Shown here piece after piece: positions 43,847 to 52,958 of a stretch of DNA of 64,000 nt. Below the pieces are notes generated by a model that was not told the origin of the DNA, ran no database searches, and saw nothing but the letters and a program-made list of their open reading frames with translations. Numbering within the stretch: position 1 is the stretch's first letter; the number at the start of each line of letters is the position of its first letter. Source of the DNA: an uncultured Bacteroidales bacterium (GTDB lineage: Bacteria; Bacteroidota; Bacteroidia; Bacteroidales; UBA932); assembly GCA_944322585.1 (NCBI GenBank), contig CALUPB010000003.1, positions 186,001-250,000 of the forward strand. Reading direction: 5' to 3'. Position numbers and translations under genes: made by a program.

Positions 43847-44590
43847 TTATTTGCTGTCTCTGCGCTCCCTGCGGCGGTCGCCTCCGCGACGGCGGTCACG
43901 TCCTCCACGGGACTGGCCCTGAGCCTGTGCATTGGCTGCCACTCCGGCATTAGGAGACAGATCCCTCTTTCCATAGACCTCGCCGTTGCATATCCATACC
44001 TTGATACCGAGAACACCCACCTTGGTGTGAGCCTCTGCAAGAGCATAGTCGATGTCCGCACGGAATGTATGGAGAGGAGTACGTCCTTCCTTGAACATCT
44101 CGCTTCTTGCCATTTCGGCTCCGCCGAGACGTCCGCTGATCTGTACCTTGATACCTTCTGCACCTACCCTCATGGTAGTGGCTACAGCCATCTTGATGGC
44201 CCTTCTGTAGGATACACGGCCCTCGATCTGACGGGCAATGCTGTCTGCAACGATGTGGGCATCCACTTCAGGTTTCTTGACCTCATAGATATTGATCTGC
44301 ACATCCTTGCTGGTGACTTTCTTGAGCTCTTCCTTAAGCTTGTCCACCTCGGCTCCGCCCTTGCCTATGATGACACCCGGACGGGCTGCATGGATAGTCA
44401 CGGTTATGAGCTTGAGAGTCCTCTCGATGACAATCTTGGAAAGACTTGCCTTGGCAAGACGGTTCACGAGATATTTACGGATCTGATAGTCCTCTGCAAT
44501 CTTCTCCGCATATTTACCACCACACCAGTTAGAGTCCCAACCACGGGTGATACCGATTCTGTTGCTGATAGGATTTGTTTTCTGTCCCAT
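43847..44590 (-). CDS. rpsC: 30S ribosomal protein S3
   Basis: Binds near the mRNA entry site of the small subunit. 247 residues with [21 protein letters not shown] at the N terminus, the KH domain ([23 protein letters not shown] near residue 70) and [38 protein letters not shown]. The C-terminal tail beyond residue 215 is Arg- and Gly-rich ([21 protein letters not shown]), an extension usual in Bacteroidota. Last gene of the shortened operon; starts three bases after rplV. Confidence 0.97.
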   Translation of the reverse strand: MGQKTNPISNRIGITRGWDSNWCGGKYAEKIAEDYQIRKYLVNRLAKASLSKIVIERTLKLITVTIHAARPGVIIGKGGAEVDKLKEELKKVTSKDVQINIYEVKKPEVDAHIVADSIARQIEGRVSYRRAIKMAVATTMRVGAEGIKVQISGRLGGAEMARSEMFKEGRTPLHTFRADIDYALAEAHTKVGVLGIKVWICNGEVYGKRDLSPNAGVAANAQAQGQSRGGRDRRRGGDRRRERRDSK

Positions 44591-44593
44591 AAT

Positions 44594-45013
44594 TTATTCC
44601 TCCACTGTTGCTGGTTTCTTAACGTCAAGGATAACAGTCACATGGTTGGAACGTTTGCGGATCCTGCCGGCACGGCCCTGAGGACAAGGATGGATTCTCT
44701 TGAGAGTGCGGCCTTCATCCACCATGATGGTCTTGACTATTACATTCCCGTTGTCGAGTTCTGCAGTCCTGTCCGGATTCTTGGCTTCCCAGTTGGCTAC
44801 TGCACTGCGGAGAAGTTTCTCGAGCGGTCTGGATGCAGCTTTCTTCGAATATCTGAGGATATCCATTGCACGGTTCACCTCAACCCCTCTGACGATATCC
44901 GCCACAAGGCGCATCTTGCGAGGAGAAGAAGGCTCATTGTTCAGTTTAGCTATAGCTGTCTGCTTCTTTATTTCTTTCAGCCTCTCGGCCATAAGTCTTT
45001 TACGAGCTCCCAT
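44594..45013 (-). CDS. rplV: 50S ribosomal protein L22
   Basis: Lines the peptide exit tunnel. 139 residues; typical segments are [48 protein letters not shown] and the C-terminal beta-hairpin [22 protein letters not shown] that reaches the tunnel. An N-terminal extension of about 20 basic residues ([19 protein letters not shown]) is present as in other members of the phylum. Between rpsS (26-base gap) and rpsC (3-base gap). Confidence 0.97.
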   Translation of the reverse strand: MGARKRLMAERLKEIKKQTAIAKLNNEPSSPRKMRLVADIVRGVEVNRAMDILRYSKKAASRPLEKLLRSAVANWEAKNPDRTAELDNGNVIVKTIMVDEGRTLKRIHPCPQGRAGRIRKRSNHVTVILDVKKPATVEE

Positions 45014-45039
45014 AATTACAATTTCATTTTAAATTACAA

Positions 45040-45309
45040 TTATTTACGGTTGCCCGAATGGCCTCTGAAAGTTCTCGTCGGGGCAAACTCTCCGAGCTTG
45101 TGACCTACCATGTTTTCAGTAACGTAAACAGGAATAAACTTGTTTCCATTATGAACGGCGATGGTGTGACCCACGAAGTCAGGAGAAATCATACTTGCGC
45201 GTGACCAAGTCTTGACAACCTCTTTCTTCTTGCTACCTTCATTCATAGCAAGAATCTTCTTTTCCAGGCTTTCCTGGATATAAGGACCTTTTCTTAATGA
45301 ACGACTCAT
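45040..45309 (-). CDS. rpsS: 30S ribosomal protein S19
   Basis: Head protein of the small subunit, 89 residues. Seen: [62 protein letters not shown] represented at residues 35-80, and [10 protein letters not shown] at the end. Normal length; lies 19 bases after rplB. Confidence 0.97.
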   Translation of the reverse strand: MSRSLRKGPYIQESLEKKILAMNEGSKKKEVVKTWSRASMISPDFVGHTIAVHNGNKFIPVYVTENMVGHKLGEFAPTRTFRGHSGNRK

Positions 45310-45328
45310 AATCTCTTAATTTATTCCG

Positions 45329-46153
45329 TTATTTTTTCCTTCTTTCAATAATGAACTTATTTGAAGTTGCCTTAGGATTACGAGTCTTGTAGCCCTTTGC
45401 AGGGAGACCCTTGCGGGACCGAGGATGTCCTCCTGACGCACGTCCTTCACCACCACCCATCGGGTGATCTACCGGGTTCATTACGACACCGCGGTTACGT
45501 GGTCTGCGTCCGAGCCATCTGCGGCGTCCGGCCTTTCCATGCGACTCCAAATTGTGATCTGGATTCGATACAGTTCCGACAGTAGCGCGGCAGGTTACAA
45601 GGACCATCCTCGTCTCGCCTGAAGGCAGACGGAGAATGGCATGCTTGCCTTCGCGTGCTGCGAGCTGCGCGAATGTTCCTGCACTGCGTGCCATTGCCGC
45701 ACCCTGACCCGGATGCAGCTCGATGTTGTGGACAAGTGTACCGAGCGGAATATCAGAGAGAGGAAGAGCGTTGCCGACTTCAGGTGCGACACCGGCGCCT
45801 GATTCGATGATCTGTCCTACTTTCAGTCCGTTAGGAGCGATGATATATCTCTTTTCACCATCTTCATATTTCACGAGTGCGATACGTGCACTCCTGTTCG
45901 GATCGTACTCGATAGTCATCACCTCTGCCTTGCAGTTGTCCTTGTTACGGCGGAAGTCGATGATACGGTACATCCTCTTGTGACCGCCTCCGATATAACG
46001 GATGGTCATCTTACCCTGGTTGTTACGTCCGCCCGTCTTCTTGATCGGCTCAAGAAGCGGTTTGTAAGGGGTCTTGCAGGTAATGTCGTCAAAAGCACTG
46101 ATTACCTTATTCCTCTGACCCGGAGTTACCGGTTTGAATTTTCTTACTGCCAT
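45329..46153 (-). CDS. rplB: 50S ribosomal protein L2
   Basis: Conserved protein of the peptidyl-transferase region, 274 residues. Seen: [43 protein letters not shown] at about 42-70, [21 protein letters not shown], and the C-terminal [23 protein letters not shown], including the histidine implicated in peptidyl transfer. Twelve-base gap after rplW. Confidence 0.97.
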   Translation of the reverse strand: MAVRKFKPVTPGQRNKVISAFDDITCKTPYKPLLEPIKKTGGRNNQGKMTIRYIGGGHKRMYRIIDFRRNKDNCKAEVMTIEYDPNRSARIALVKYEDGEKRYIIAPNGLKVGQIIESGAGVAPEVGNALPLSDIPLGTLVHNIELHPGQGAAMARSAGTFAQLAAREGKHAILRLPSGETRMVLVTCRATVGTVSNPDHNLESHGKAGRRRWLGRRPRNRGVVMNPVDHPMGGGEGRASGGHPRSRKGLPAKGYKTRNPKATSNKFIIERRKK

Positions 46154-46165
46154 TGCCTTTACCTG

Positions 46166-46456
46166 TTAGATGTTAGCGTAAAAATCAATCTTGTCATCAC
46201 CTGCAAGCGTCACATAGGCTTTCTTGTAGTGATTCATACGACCCCTGAGAATACCGGCCTTGGTATAACGGGATTTTCTCTTTCCGTGATAGTTGGCAGT
46301 ATTGACTGACTCAACCGACACGTTATACATCTGCTCTACCGCGGTCTTGATCTGAAGCTTGTTGGCACTGCGATCCACGATAAAGCCGTAGCGGTTCAAT
46401 TTATCGCCCAGAACCGTCATCTTTTCAGTTACTATTGGCTTAATTATGATTCCCAT
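46166..46456 (-). CDS. rplW: 50S ribosomal protein L23
   Basis: Sits at the exit of the peptide tunnel, where trigger factor and SRP dock. 96 residues: IIIKPIVTEKMTVLGDKLNRYGFIVD, NKLQIKTAVEQMYNVSVESVNT and GRMNHYKKAYVTLAGDDKIDFY. Length is standard for the family. Twelve bases after rplD. Confidence 0.96.
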   Translation of the reverse strand: MGIIIKPIVTEKMTVLGDKLNRYGFIVDRSANKLQIKTAVEQMYNVSVESVNTANYHGKRKSRYTKAGILRGRMNHYKKAYVTLAGDDKIDFYANI

Positions 46457-46468
46457 TTCCTTGTCGAT

Positions 46469-47098
46469 TTAGCGTTTGATCCTGGACTCGAGAATATCCT
46501 GCACACCGTCTACCATCACGAGCGAATAGGCATTCATGATGAGATAGGTGTTGATCTCGTCTACAGATTTCACTGTCACCTGAGGGAGGTTGCGTGAAGA
46601 GAGATAGATGTTCTTCGAATTCTCCGGAAGCAGAAGGAGTATCTTCCTGTCCCCGGCCTTGATGTTCTTGAGTATCTGGATGAATTCCTTGGTCTTAGGC
46701 GCATCCATAGTGAACGGCTCAACGATGATGAGGGCATTTTCCTTCACCTTGTATGACAGGGCGGAGAATCTTGCGAGCTGTTTGAGCTTCTTGTTGAGCT
46801 TGAAACGGTAATCGCGCGGCTTAGGGCCGAACACTGTTCCGCCGCCGGTATAGATACCTGCCTTGCGGCTTCCGTGACGGGCACCGCCTGAACCTTTCTG
46901 GCGTATGAGCTTCTTTGTGCTGTAAGCCACCTCACTGCGATCCTTCGTCTTGGCCGTACCCTGACGCTGGTTTGCAAGATACTGCTTTACATCGAGGTAG
47001 ATAGCATGGTCATTCGGTTCTATACCGAATATCTCGTCATTAAGCACAACCTTCTTTCCGGACTCTGTTCCGTCAATTTTCAGAACTGACAATTCCAT
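46469..47098 (-). CDS. rplD: 50S ribosomal protein L4
   Basis: Tunnel-wall protein of 209 residues that in several bacteria also represses its own operon. Seen: the tunnel loop with [46 protein letters not shown] at about 50-95, and [31 protein letters not shown]. Three bases after rplC. Whether it autoregulates here cannot be judged; no leader structure is obvious upstream of rplC. Confidence 0.97.
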   Translation of the reverse strand: MELSVLKIDGTESGKKVVLNDEIFGIEPNDHAIYLDVKQYLANQRQGTAKTKDRSEVAYSTKKLIRQKGSGGARHGSRKAGIYTGGGTVFGPKPRDYRFKLNKKLKQLARFSALSYKVKENALIIVEPFTMDAPKTKEFIQILKNIKAGDRKILLLLPENSKNIYLSSRNLPQVTVKSVDEINTYLIMNAYSLVMVDGVQDILESRIKR

Positions 47099-47101
47099 AG
47101 C

Positions 47102-47725
47102 TTAATCCTCCAAAATTACATATGAACCCTTGGCTCCGGGTATCGAGCCCTTCAGAACGAGAAGATTGTTCTCAGGTATGATCTTGATGACCTCAAGATT
47201 GAAAATCTTCACCCTGGCGTTACCCATATGTCCGGCCATTCTCATGCCCTTGAAGACACGTGAAGGCCATGATGACGCACCGAGGGAACCGGGATGACGG
47301 AGCCTGTTGTGCTGGCCATGGGTCTGGCCTCCGACTCCACCGAAACCGTGGCGCTTCACAACGCCCTGAAAACCTTTACCTTTAGAAGTACCGGTAACAT
47401 CCACATAAGCGGTGTCCGCGAATACATCGCTCACCGTCAGGGTGTCGCCTAACTTAAGCTCCTGAGCAAAGTCCGCCTTGAATTCGACGAGCTTGTACTT
47501 AGGTGTGGTTCCTGCCTTTGCAAAATGCCCCATCAGAGGCTTGCTGGCGTGCTTTTCCTTCATTTCGTCATAGGCAAGCTGTACAGCGGCATAACCATCT
47601 TTCTCTACTGTACGGATTTGCGTGACAACACACGGACCAGCCTCAACTACAGTGCATGGGATATTCTTCCCATCAGCACCGAAAACGGAAGTCATTCCGA
47701 TTTTCTTTCCAATTAATCCAGGCAT
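47102..47725 (-). CDS. rplC: 50S ribosomal protein L3
   Basis: Early assembly protein of the large subunit, 207 residues. Seen: [34 protein letters not shown] at the N terminus and the loop [39 protein letters not shown]-like region at about 125-170. It is the first gene of the operon: the next gene upstream is dacA in the opposite direction, so rpsJ (usually before rplC) is absent here. Confidence 0.97.
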   Translation of the reverse strand: MPGLIGKKIGMTSVFGADGKNIPCTVVEAGPCVVTQIRTVEKDGYAAVQLAYDEMKEKHASKPLMGHFAKAGTTPKYKLVEFKADFAQELKLGDTLTVSDVFADTAYVDVTGTSKGKGFQGVVKRHGFGGVGGQTHGQHNRLRHPGSLGASSWPSRVFKGMRMAGHMGNARVKIFNLEVIKIIPENNLLVLKGSIPGAKGSYVILED

Positions 47726-47786
47726 TGGTTTGTTTAATTAATTGATTATAAACTATTTACCCTCACCAATACATTTTGGCGGGCTG

Positions 47787-47817
47787 CAAATATACGACTA
47801 ATATTTCAAAAATCAAC
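47787..47817 (-). promoter_or_regulatory. Promoter of the rplC-rpsC operon
   Basis: TATATTTG (47787-47794, minus strand) is the -7 element and GTTG (47814-47817) an imperfect -33 element 19 bases upstream. The predicted leader before the rplC ATG is about 55 bases. It is divergent from the dacA promoter, about 80 bases away. Confidence 0.6.
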
Positions 47818-47849
47818 GGTTTAGCGGAAAAAGTTTCGATTCAAATACA

Positions 47850-47881
47850 TTTGCTCCGCTTTCGGCTTTTGCGTATCTTTG
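47850..47881 (+). promoter_or_regulatory. Promoter of dacA and the downstream plus-strand genes
   Basis: TTTG (47850-47853), a 20-base spacer and TATCTTTG (47874-47881) match the Bacteroidota consensus perfectly. The ATG at 47908 lies 26 bases downstream, which argues against the longer open frame that begins at 47776. Confidence 0.72.
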
Positions 47882-47907
47882 CACCGGTATATAACAAAGG
47901 TATTGCA

Positions 47908-48747
47908 ATGGCTCTGGCATTATTCGGATTCCTGAGGCTCTCGCTGCTGGATGTTCTGGACATACTGCTGATATCGCTGATTATCTTTCTGCTGTTCAGA
48001 TGGCTGTGGGGATCGTCAGCGTGGAGCATATTCGTGGCCATCCTTTCCCTGTATCTCATAAGATTCGCCGTCACGGTACTCGGCATGAGGCTCACCGCCA
48101 CCATCATGGACATGGTGCTGGATGTCGGCGTGCTGGCCCTGATCGTCATATTCCAGCCGGAGATAAGGAGATTCCTCACAAGGCTCGGCAACGGGACGAG
48201 AGTGAACGCGCATACCAACAACCTGCTGAACAAGCTGTTCCGTAACGTGAGCAGAGACCGGATGGACAGCAATGCAGTCAATGAGATTACGGAAGCATGC
48301 CGCAGGATGTCGGAATCGAAGACCGGTGCGCTGATCGTGATACCGCACGCCACTCCTCTCGACGACATCATAGCCACAGGGGACAGAATAGATGCGGCAA
48401 TCCACAGAAGACTGATAATGAACCTGTTCTTCAAGAATTCACCTCTGCATGACGGGGCTGTGATCATCAACAGCAACCATATAGTCGCCGCAAGATGCAC
48501 TCTGCCCATCACGGAAAAGACCGACATCCCGCCGAATTTCGGGATGCGCCACAAAGCCGCCATCGGAATCACGGAAGAGACCGATGCCGATGCGATAGTG
48601 GTATCGGAGGAGACCGGCAACATATCCTTTGCAAGAGGAGGGAACGTAACTCATATAAACAACATAAACGAACTTAAACTACTGTTGAACAGTTCTTTAT
48701 CTGACAATATGGAAGGAAGGGAAAGGAATGGAAGGAACACGGATTGA
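47908..48747 (+). CDS. dacA: Diadenylate cyclase (c-di-AMP synthase), CdaA/DacA type
   Basis: Makes the second messenger cyclic di-AMP from two ATP. From ATG 47908 it has 279 residues: three membrane helices (about 10-30, 35-53, 58-75) followed by the DAC domain. The domain contains FQPEIRRFLTRLGNG, the DGA motif in SPLHDGAVIINSNHIVAARC (near residue 181) and, where most relatives have RHR, the sequence GMRHKAAIGITEETDA (near residue 213), then IVVSEETGNIS. No cdaR-type partner is adjacent. The last 20 bases overlap the start of mutS2, so the two are translationally coupled. Confidence 0.93.
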   Translation: MALALFGFLRLSLLDVLDILLISLIIFLLFRWLWGSSAWSIFVAILSLYLIRFAVTVLGMRLTATIMDMVLDVGVLALIVIFQPEIRRFLTRLGNGTRVNAHTNNLLNKLFRNVSRDRMDSNAVNEITEACRRMSESKTGALIVIPHATPLDDIIATGDRIDAAIHRRLIMNLFFKNSPLHDGAVIINSNHIVAARCTLPITEKTDIPPNFGMRHKAAIGITEETDADAIVVSEETGNISFARGGNVTHINNINELKLLLNSSLSDNMEGRERNGRNTD

Positions 48748-51274
48748 CACCAGACTCGAGCACAAGCTCGGCTTTGACAGGATAAGGGAAGCCATCGCGA
48801 ACAGATGCTCCACGGGATACGCGGCGGACAGGGTAGCTTCGGAACAGTTCTCGACCGGCACGGAAGAGATAAGGGAAAGGCTGAACCTGACCGATGAGAT
48901 GAGGCTTATCGTTATGTTTGAAGAGAGCTTCCCCTCAAGCGGCTTCATCGACTGTCTCGATTTCCTCAAGCCTCTTTCACAGCCTTCATCGAATATAGAC
49001 CTGCTCTCCATGCGCAAGCTCAAGACCATGCTGGAGACTCTTTCGAAAGTCATCCGGTTCTTCGAGGAGATCAGAGACGGAATATACCCCAACCTGAAGA
49101 AGCTGTCAGCCCCGATAATGCGTTTCCCGGAGGTGCAGAGAAGGATAGACGGGATTTTGGACCGGTTCGGAGAGGTAAAGGACACGGCGTCGGACGAACT
49201 GTACAGTATCCGCAAATCGCTCAAAGACACCGAAGGCGCTATCTCGAGACGCATCAACTCCATAATGAAAAAGGCCCAGGAAGAGGGCATCGTGGACAGC
49301 GACGCCAGTATCTCTGTGAGGGACGGGAAGATGCTCATACCTGTCCCGGCAGGCAACAAGAAGAAACTGAACGGTTTTGTGTATGACGAATCCGCTTCCG
49401 GAAAGACGGCGTTCGTGGAACCGGCCGAAATTGTCGAACTGGACAACAGGATCAAGGAGCTGAAATTCGCCGAGAACAGGGAAATTTTCCGGATACTGGT
49501 AGCATTCAGTGATTTCGTCAGACCGTATGTGCCTGATCTGGTAAATGCGGCCGAATATCTCGGAGAGCTGGATTTCCTGATGGCCAAGGCCAATGTGGCA
49601 CTCGACATGATTGCCGGGGTCCCGGTAATCTCCGACACCGGGGAACTGTCCCTGAGGAAAGCCAGACATCCGCTTCTGGAAAAGGCTCTGAAAAGAGAGA
49701 AAAAGGAAATCGTTCCCCTGACAGTCACACTGACGCCCCAAAAGCATATATTGCTCATCTCCGGGCCGAACGCCGGAGGCAAATCCGTATGTCTCAAGAC
49801 AGTGGGACTCCTGCAGTACATGTTCCAGTGGGGAATGCCCGTCCCGACTTCGGAGACTTCCGAGCTGCCTGTATTCGACAGGATAATGGTAAGCATCGGA
49901 GATGACCAGTCGATAGACAACGATCTGAGCACCTACAGTTCTTTCCTCGCAGACATGAAAGCGATGCTTGACATTGCCGATGAGAGAACGCTCGTGCTGA
50001 TAGACGAATTCGGTTCGGGTACGGAACCTGCTGCCGGTGGAGCCATCGCAGAAGCCATCCTCCACGAGATAGACAGACGCGGGACATACGGTGTGATAAC
50101 GACGCACTATACGAATCTGAAACTGTATGCATCCTCAACCGACACGGGAGTGATAAACGGTGCCATGTCCTTCGATGTAAAGAATATAGCCCCGCTTTTC
50201 AAATTAGAGACAGGACTTCCCGGCAATTCATTCGCCTTCGAGCTTGCCCGCAAGATGGGGCTGCCGGAAAGCATAGTCAGGGATGCGGAAACCAGGGCAG
50301 GTGAGGAATTCGTCGGCATCGAAAGGAATCTGAGGAAGATAGCCCGGAACAGAAAGGCCCTGGACGAAAAGCTCGAAAAAATCCGCAACACCGACAGGAC
50401 ACTCGAAAGCATCACCGACAAATACCAGAAAGAGCTTCTCGACATCCGCAAACTCAGGAAAGAAATACTCGACAACGCCCACAGGGAAGCCGAAGAGATA
50501 ATCCGTGGAGCCAACAGGCAGGTGGAGACCACCATACGTACAATCAAGGAAGCACAGGCCGAGAAGGAAAGCACTAACGAAGCAAGGAAAGAGCTCCAGA
50601 ATTTCGTTTCTGCACTCGCCAGGAAGAAGGAGCAGGAAAAGAAGGAACGGGACGACTATATCGAAAAGAAAATCCGTCAGATAGATGCACGGAAGGCAAG
50701 GGAAAAGGAAAGGCGTGCCAGACGGGCCGGGGAAAAGGAACGGCAGGAACTCGCGGAAAAGCAGGCCGAGCAGGAAAGGATAGAGGCATTCCGCAATGCC
50801 CCCCTGAAAGTAGGGGAGAAAGTCCGGGTCAAAAGCAACGGCATGGTGGGTGAAGTCACGCAGACTTCAACCAAGTCGGTCACGGTGAGTATCGGCAACA
50901 TAACCAGCAAGATGTCTCCCGACAAGGTGGAAAGGATCACTTCAAACGAATTCAGGAATGCCGTCCGGGAAACATCGCGCCCGGTATCTTCAGTGAATAC
51001 GGACAGTTCGATTACGGAAAGGAAACTGAATTTCCACCCTGAAATCGACGTAAGAGGGGAAAGGGTGACGGATGCCATAGAGAAAGTGATGAAATTCGTG
51101 GATGATGCCATCATGCTGAATATGGGAAGCGTCAGGATAATACACGGCAAGGGCACCGGGGCTCTGAGGGAAGAGATACAGAAATTCCTGAGGACAACCC
51201 CGGGAGTGGCAAAAGTCTCGGACGAACACATACAGTTCGGAGGTACGGGAGTCACCATCGTCACTTTCGACTGA
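48728..51274 (+). CDS. mutS2: MutS2-family ATPase with Smr nuclease domain
   Basis: MutS paralogue that lacks the mismatch-reading domain; family members act on collided ribosomes or recombination intermediates. 848 residues: core and clamp helices (about 1-330), ATPase with Walker A LISGPNAGGKSVCLKT (near 343), SIGDDQSIDNDLSTYSSFLADMK, Walker B LVLIDEFGSGTEPAAGG and TTHYTNLKLYA, a long charged coiled coil (about 520-690, many EKERR repeats), a KOW-like segment (VGEKVRVKSNGMVGEV), and a C-terminal Smr domain (DVRGERV near 774; IIHGKGTGALREEIQKFL near 805). Overlaps dacA by 20 bases. Confidence 0.94.
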   Translation: MEGTRIDTRLEHKLGFDRIREAIANRCSTGYAADRVASEQFSTGTEEIRERLNLTDEMRLIVMFEESFPSSGFIDCLDFLKPLSQPSSNIDLLSMRKLKTMLETLSKVIRFFEEIRDGIYPNLKKLSAPIMRFPEVQRRIDGILDRFGEVKDTASDELYSIRKSLKDTEGAISRRINSIMKKAQEEGIVDSDASISVRDGKMLIPVPAGNKKKLNGFVYDESASGKTAFVEPAEIVELDNRIKELKFAENREIFRILVAFSDFVRPYVPDLVNAAEYLGELDFLMAKANVALDMIAGVPVISDTGELSLRKARHPLLEKALKREKKEIVPLTVTLTPQKHILLISGPNAGGKSVCLKTVGLLQYMFQWGMPVPTSETSELPVFDRIMVSIGDDQSIDNDLSTYSSFLADMKAMLDIADERTLVLIDEFGSGTEPAAGGAIAEAILHEIDRRGTYGVITTHYTNLKLYASSTDTGVINGAMSFDVKNIAPLFKLETGLPGNSFAFELARKMGLPESIVRDAETRAGEEFVGIERNLRKIARNRKALDEKLEKIRNTDRTLESITDKYQKELLDIRKLRKEILDNAHREAEEIIRGANRQVETTIRTIKEAQAEKESTNEARKELQNFVSALARKKEQEKKERDDYIEKKIRQIDARKAREKERRARRAGEKERQELAEKQAEQERIEAFRNAPLKVGEKVRVKSNGMVGEVTQTSTKSVTVSIGNITSKMSPDKVERITSNEFRNAVRETSRPVSSVNTDSSITERKLNFHPEIDVRGERVTDAIEKVMKFVDDAIMLNMGSVRIIHGKGTGALREEIQKFLRTTPGVAKVSDEHIQFGGTGVTIVTFD

Positions 51275-51298
51275 TGCCTGACGGCATACCGTCAGGCA
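51275..51298 (+). repeat. Perfect hairpin after mutS2
   Basis: TGCCTGACGG and CCGTCAGGCA (ten base pairs, four-base loop CATA) begin directly after the mutS2 stop codon. There is no T-run, so it is not a normal intrinsic terminator; it may protect the 3' end of the mutS2 part of the message or act as a weak stop before yraN. Confidence 0.6.
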
Positions 51299-51380
51299 TA
51301 CTGCATCCGGAACCGGCATGCTCCTGCGGATACAGGCTATTCACCGGCGGCCCTGCTGCCGACACATTGAAAGACAGGCA

Positions 51381-51764
51381 ATGACAACGGATCAGGAACG
51401 GAAAAATACGGGAAAGAACGGAGAGGACACGGCATGCAGATTCCTGATGTCGAAAGGGCATACGATAATTGAAAGGAACTGGAGACTCGGGCACCTCGAA
51501 GTGGACATCATTTCCATGGACAGGGCTGGAATACATTTTGTGGAAGTGAAGACCCGCCGGCCTCCGATGCAGGCTGACCCGCAGGAAAGCGTGACCGTGC
51601 AGAAACAGAAAAGGATTGCGGCGGCAGCTGCCGGATATATGGCAACGGCCGGCAGACAATACAGGGAAATGGAATGCATGTTCGACATAGTTTCAGTCGT
51701 ACTCGGAGGGGAAGAAATCGAAGTGGAATACTATCCTGAAGCATACATTCCGATCTTCATATGA
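51381..51764 (+). CDS. yraN: YraN/UPF0102-family nuclease-like protein
   Basis: A 127-residue protein of the restriction-endonuclease-like fold. Seen: KNTGKNGEDTACRFLMSKGHTIIERNWRLGHLEVDIISMDRAGIHFVEVKTRR, spread over residues 9-62, with the D...E-x-K pattern (Asp in EVDII, then VEVKTR) expected of a metal-dependent nuclease active site. Function in the cell is not settled. The start at 51381 (MTTDQER) is chosen because the upstream residues of the longer frame are not family-like. It lies between mutS2 and manC on the plus strand. Confidence 0.88.
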   Translation: MTTDQERKNTGKNGEDTACRFLMSKGHTIIERNWRLGHLEVDIISMDRAGIHFVEVKTRRPPMQADPQESVTVQKQKRIAAAAAGYMATAGRQYREMECMFDIVSVVLGGEEIEVEYYPEAYIPIFI

Positions 51765-51787
51765 CAGGAAGACTACATTAATGACAC

Positions 51788-52888
51788 GTGAATATGGACA
51801 AGAATAACTATTGTATCATAATGGCCGGAGGGCCGGGGACAAGACTGTGGCCAATAAGCCGTACCGGATACCCCAAACAGTTCCTGGAAGTGGGAAAGAC
51901 AGGGCAGAGTTTCATAAGACGTACATATGACCGGTTCGCAAAATTCATCCCCGCGGAAAACATAATCATCGTCACCGCCGCAAAATACAGGGACATCGTA
52001 CGGGAACAGATCCCGGAACTGGCGGAAGACAACCTGCTTCTGGAGCCTTACAGCAGAAACACGGCCCCGTGCATAGCATATGCCACATACACCCTCCTGA
52101 AACGCAATCCGGACGCGGCCATGGTCGTGACGCCGGCCGACCACCTGATCTTTGACGGGGAAAAGTTCGAAGAGACCATAATCAATGCCCTCGAATATGC
52201 CTCCCGTGAAGAAGTTCTGATGACCATAGGCCTTATGCCGTCACGTCCGGACACCAATTACGGATATATCCAGGTTACGGGCGGACGGTGCGCATGCCAT
52301 GCCGACAAGGCCGTCAAAGTAAAGACATTTACGGAAAAACCCGACGCCGAACTCGCCAAAGTGTTTGTGGACAGCGGTGAATTCCTGTGGAATTCCGGAA
52401 TTTTCGCCTGGACGGCCCGTACAATAAGGGAAGAGATGGAGAAATACCTTCCTGAAGTTACAAGGCTTTTCACGGGATGGGAGAAAGTTCTCGGCAGCAA
52501 GGCTGAAAGCGATTTTATCGCAAGGGTCTATACCGACTGCCTCAACATATCCATCGACTATGCCGTAATGGAGAAAACCGACAGGGCCTGGCTCTACCCC
52601 GCCACCTTCGGGTGGGCGGATATCGGCTCGTGGGAATCCCTTCAGGAATTCTACCCTCACAAGGATGCCATGGGCAATGCTGTAGTAGCCGGCAAATCTC
52701 TCACTGCAGAAGACAGCAACAGCCTGTTCGTCTCGACAGTAAAGGACAAGCTCGTGGCCGTCAAGGGACTGAAAGACTTTATGGTCATAGATACGGATGA
52801 CGTCCTGCTCATCTGCCCTAAAAGCGACAAACAGTTCAAGGACTTCATTGCAGGCATAGCCATGCCTGAATACGAAAAATACCGTTAG
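51788..52888 (+). CDS. manC: Mannose-1-phosphate guanylyltransferase
   Basis: Makes GDP-mannose from mannose 1-phosphate and GTP, feeding glycan and fucose synthesis. 366 residues: the single-domain type without phosphomannose isomerase. Seen: YCIIMAGGPGTRLWPISRTGYPKQFLEVG (nucleotide-binding signature), LLEPYSRNTAPCIAYAT, VVTPADHLIFDGEKF, TNYGYIQVTGG, KTFTEKPDAELAKVFVDSGEFLWNSGIFAW and FGWADIGSWESL. The first ATG (51788) or the one two codons later may be used. Plus-strand run with yraN upstream; a small AACTGTT/AACAGTT inverted repeat follows the stop. Confidence 0.95.
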   Translation: MNMDKNNYCIIMAGGPGTRLWPISRTGYPKQFLEVGKTGQSFIRRTYDRFAKFIPAENIIIVTAAKYRDIVREQIPELAEDNLLLEPYSRNTAPCIAYATYTLLKRNPDAAMVVTPADHLIFDGEKFEETIINALEYASREEVLMTIGLMPSRPDTNYGYIQVTGGRCACHADKAVKVKTFTEKPDAELAKVFVDSGEFLWNSGIFAWTARTIREEMEKYLPEVTRLFTGWEKVLGSKAESDFIARVYTDCLNISIDYAVMEKTDRAWLYPATFGWADIGSWESLQEFYPHKDAMGNAVVAGKSLTAEDSNSLFVSTVKDKLVAVKGLKDFMVIDTDDVLLICPKSDKQFKDFIAGIAMPEYEKYR

Positions 52889-52958
52889 TCGGAAACTGTT
52901 GTGACAAAACAGTTCATTAGTCTATCGGCTGTTATAATTAATTGAATCTACATTGATT

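Noticed and set aside
49106-50107. Minus-strand open frame of 333 codons opposite mutS2
   Set aside because: Antisense to the intact MutS2 ATPase; no motif.
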